Of a stretch of 7,453 nt of DNA, positions 6,410-7,453 are shown piece by piece; position 1 is the stretch's first letter; the number at the start of each line of letters is the position of its first letter. The notes below the pieces were generated by a model. The model was not told where the DNA came from. It did no database searches and worked only from the letters and a program-made list of their open reading frames with translations. The stretch spans positions 1-7,453 of the forward strand of contig JALTKC010000068.1 of the NCBI GenBank assembly GCA_027076245.1, written 5' to 3'. A program made the translations under genes and the position numbers. The stretch is from Gammaproteobacteria bacterium. GTDB lineage: Bacteria > Pseudomonadota > Gammaproteobacteria > GRL18.

Positions 6410-7453
6410 TTACCTCTTCTTTTTTGATTTTTTCTTAATTGTTGTTTTCTTTTTAGTTACTGCTTTTTTCTTAGTTGCGGCTTTCTTTTTACTTACCGCC
6501 TTCTTCTTAGTAGCTACTTTTTTCTTGCTTACCGCCTTCTTCTTAGCGGCTACTTTTTTCTTGCTTACCGCCTTTTTCTTAGCAGCTACTTTCTTCTTGC
6601 TTACCGCCTTCTTCTTAGCGGCTACTTTTTTCTTGCTTACCGCCTTCTTCTTAGTAGCTACTTTTTTCTTACTTACTGCCTTTTTCTTAGCGGCTGCTTT
6701 CTTCTTACTTACTGCCTTTTTCTTAGTAGCGGCTTTCTTCTTGCTTACTGCCTTTTTCTTAGTAGCTACTTTCTTCTTGCTTACTGCCTTTTTCTTAGTA
6801 GCTACTTTCTTCTTGCTTACTGCCTTTTTCTTAGTAGCTACTTTCTTCTTACTTACTGCCTTTTTCTTAGTAGCGGCTTTCTTCTTGCTTACTGCCTTTT
6901 TCTTAGCGACTGCTTTCTTCTTACTTACTGCCTTTTTCTTAGTGGCTGTTTTCTTCTTGCTTACTGCCTTTTTCTTAGTAGCGGCTTTCTTCTTACTTAC
7001 TGCCTTTTTCTTAGCTGCTGCTTTCTTCTTACTTACTGCCTTTTTCTTAGTGGCTGCTTTCTTCTTACTTACTGCCTTTTTCTTAGTAGCGGCTTTCTTC
7101 TTACTTACTGTCTTTTTCTTAGTGGCTGCTTTCTTCTTGCTTACAGCTTTTTTCTTAGTGGCTGCTTTCTTAGTGTCTTTTTTCTCTGCCACTGTTGTTT
7201 CTTCTTTAGTTTCTTCTACTGGTTCAGCTTCAATAACTTCTGTTTTTGGTTTATCTTCCAGTCGTGGTTTAACCAGAGGATCCAGTACTTTAGTCATACG
7301 TTCAAAAATTTCTTCTACTGTGCCAGTACCATCAATCGCTACATTTTTGCTTTGCTGTTTATAATAGGATATTAACGGCTCTGTTTGCGAACTATAGACT
7401 TTAAGGCGATGACGGATAGTATCTTCATTATCATCGGCACGCTGAATGAGTTT
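6410..7453 (-). CDS. adk: Adenylate kinase with long lysine-rich histone-like C-terminal tail (5' end outside window)
   Basis: The frame is open to the right edge, giving the last 347 codons. The first 57 or so residues match the Adk C-terminus: RADDNEDTIRHRL corresponds to the E. coli segment with Arg156 and Arg167 (here visible residues 5 and 16), which contact the substrate phosphates; then TEPLISYY, VAIDGTGTVEEI and FERMTKVLD, where E. coli Adk ends. The enzyme converts ATP + AMP to 2 ADP in the cytoplasm. After this normal end the frame continues for about 289 residues: a linker (PLVKPRLEDKPKTEV), an acidic hinge rich in Glu, then 20 tandem 12-residue units of consensus AATKKKAVSKKK and a basic end (TTIKKKSKKKR). 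The last 251 residues hold about 126 Lys and no Asp or Glu, as in AlgP or histone H1-like bacterial proteins, which bind nucleic acid. The ATG at 7297 is inside the conserved Adk helix and has no clear ribosome binding site, so the tail is not a separate gene. The tail's role is unknown. Confidence 0.9.
   Translation of the reverse strand, partial: KLIQRADDNEDTIRHRLKVYSSQTEPLISYYKQQSKNVAIDGTGTVEEIFERMTKVLDPLVKPRLEDKPKTEVIEAEPVEETKEETTVAEKKDTKKAATKKKAVSKKKAATKKKTVSKKKAATKKKAVSKKKAATKKKAVSKKKAAAKKKAVSKKKAATKKKAVSKKKTATKKKAVSKKKAVAKKKAVSKKKAATKKKAVSKKKVATKKKAVSKKKVATKKKAVSKKKVATKKKAVSKKKAATKKKAVSKKKAAAKKKAVSKKKVATKKKAVSKKKVAAKKKAVSKKKVAAKKKAVSKKKVAAKKKAVSKKKVATKKKAVSKKKAATKKKAVTKKKTTIKKKSKKKR
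6446..7165 (-). repeat. 20 tandem copies of a 36-bp coding repeat (lysine-rich tail of Adk)
   Basis: Twenty head-to-tail units of exactly 36 bp encode variants of AATKKKAVSKKK. Position 1 varies among Ala, Val and Thr, position 2 is Val once, position 3 is Thr or Ala; the two KKK triplets never change. Three consecutive units (6734-6769, 6770-6805, 6806-6841) are identical in DNA. Five neighbouring units (6482-6661) share TACCGCC where most others have TACTGCC, showing local duplication or homogenisation. All units are in frame, so copy-number change would only alter tail length. Confidence 0.97.

Noticed and set aside
6446..7165. CRISPR-like array because of regular 36-bp periodicity
   Set aside because: There are no spacers; the units are contiguous and encode an in-frame protein repeat.
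6410..7297. Stand-alone 295-residue lysine-rich histone-like protein starting at the ATG at 7297
   Set aside because: The same frame is open for 52 more codons to the window edge and encodes conserved Adk residues; this Met is within the final Adk helix and lacks a ribosome binding site.
6525..7364. Long plus-strand open frame (279 codons) of repeating Leu-Thr-Ala-Phe-Phe type, opposite the lysine repeats
   Set aside because: It is the mirror of a stop-free 36-bp repeat on the other strand; Lys codons read in reverse give Phe/Leu. There is no start signal or sensible protein, and the minus frame is anchored by Adk sequence.

Overview
The window looks like a chromosomal segment of a gammaproteobacterium with moderate to low GC (intergenic regions are strongly AT-rich). 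This placement rests on general protein style: an Adk C-terminus of the E. coli type, an NtrC-family sigma-54 activator, a Cache-type hybrid kinase and an RDD protein. I cannot name a genus.

Layout from left to right: (1) the start of an RDD-family membrane protein gene on the minus strand, cut by the left edge; (2) about 300 bases of AT-rich spacer holding several inverted repeats; (3) a 61-codon plus-strand gene for a very small membrane protein with a good ribosome binding site; (4) a short convergent spacer with a perfect 10-bp palindrome; (5) a minus-strand two-gene operon that fills the centre of the window. This operon encodes a 1151-residue (or about 1126-residue) membrane hybrid histidine kinase followed, with a 1-nt TAATG overlap, by a REC-PAS-AAA+-Fis sigma-54-dependent response regulator; (6) a compact divergent promoter region containing a perfect 9-bp inverted repeat with a 7-nt spacer; (7) an 80-codon plus-strand gene of unknown function; (8) a perfect bidirectional terminator; (9) the 3' part of an adenylate kinase gene on the minus strand, cut by the right edge.

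The kinase and regulator very probably form one signalling pathway: an extracytoplasmic Cache sensor, two cytoplasmic PAS domains, an HisKA/HATPase core and a C-terminal receiver, feeding a regulator that activates sigma-54 promoters. The ligand and target genes cannot be read from the window, and no convincing sigma-54 promoter is visible here.

The most unusual item is the adenylate kinase. Its normal C-terminal end is followed without a stop codon by an acidic linker and 20 tandem copies of a 12-residue lysine-rich unit, then a basic end. This histone H1/AlgP-like tail is longer than the enzyme itself. An ORF caller limited to ATG starts inside the window would report the tail as a stand-alone 295-residue protein, but the open frame continues upstream through recognisable Adk sequence to the window edge. 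The second notable item is the palindrome over the kinase promoter, which resembles TetR/AcrR-type operators and suggests that the annotated kinase start is too far upstream.
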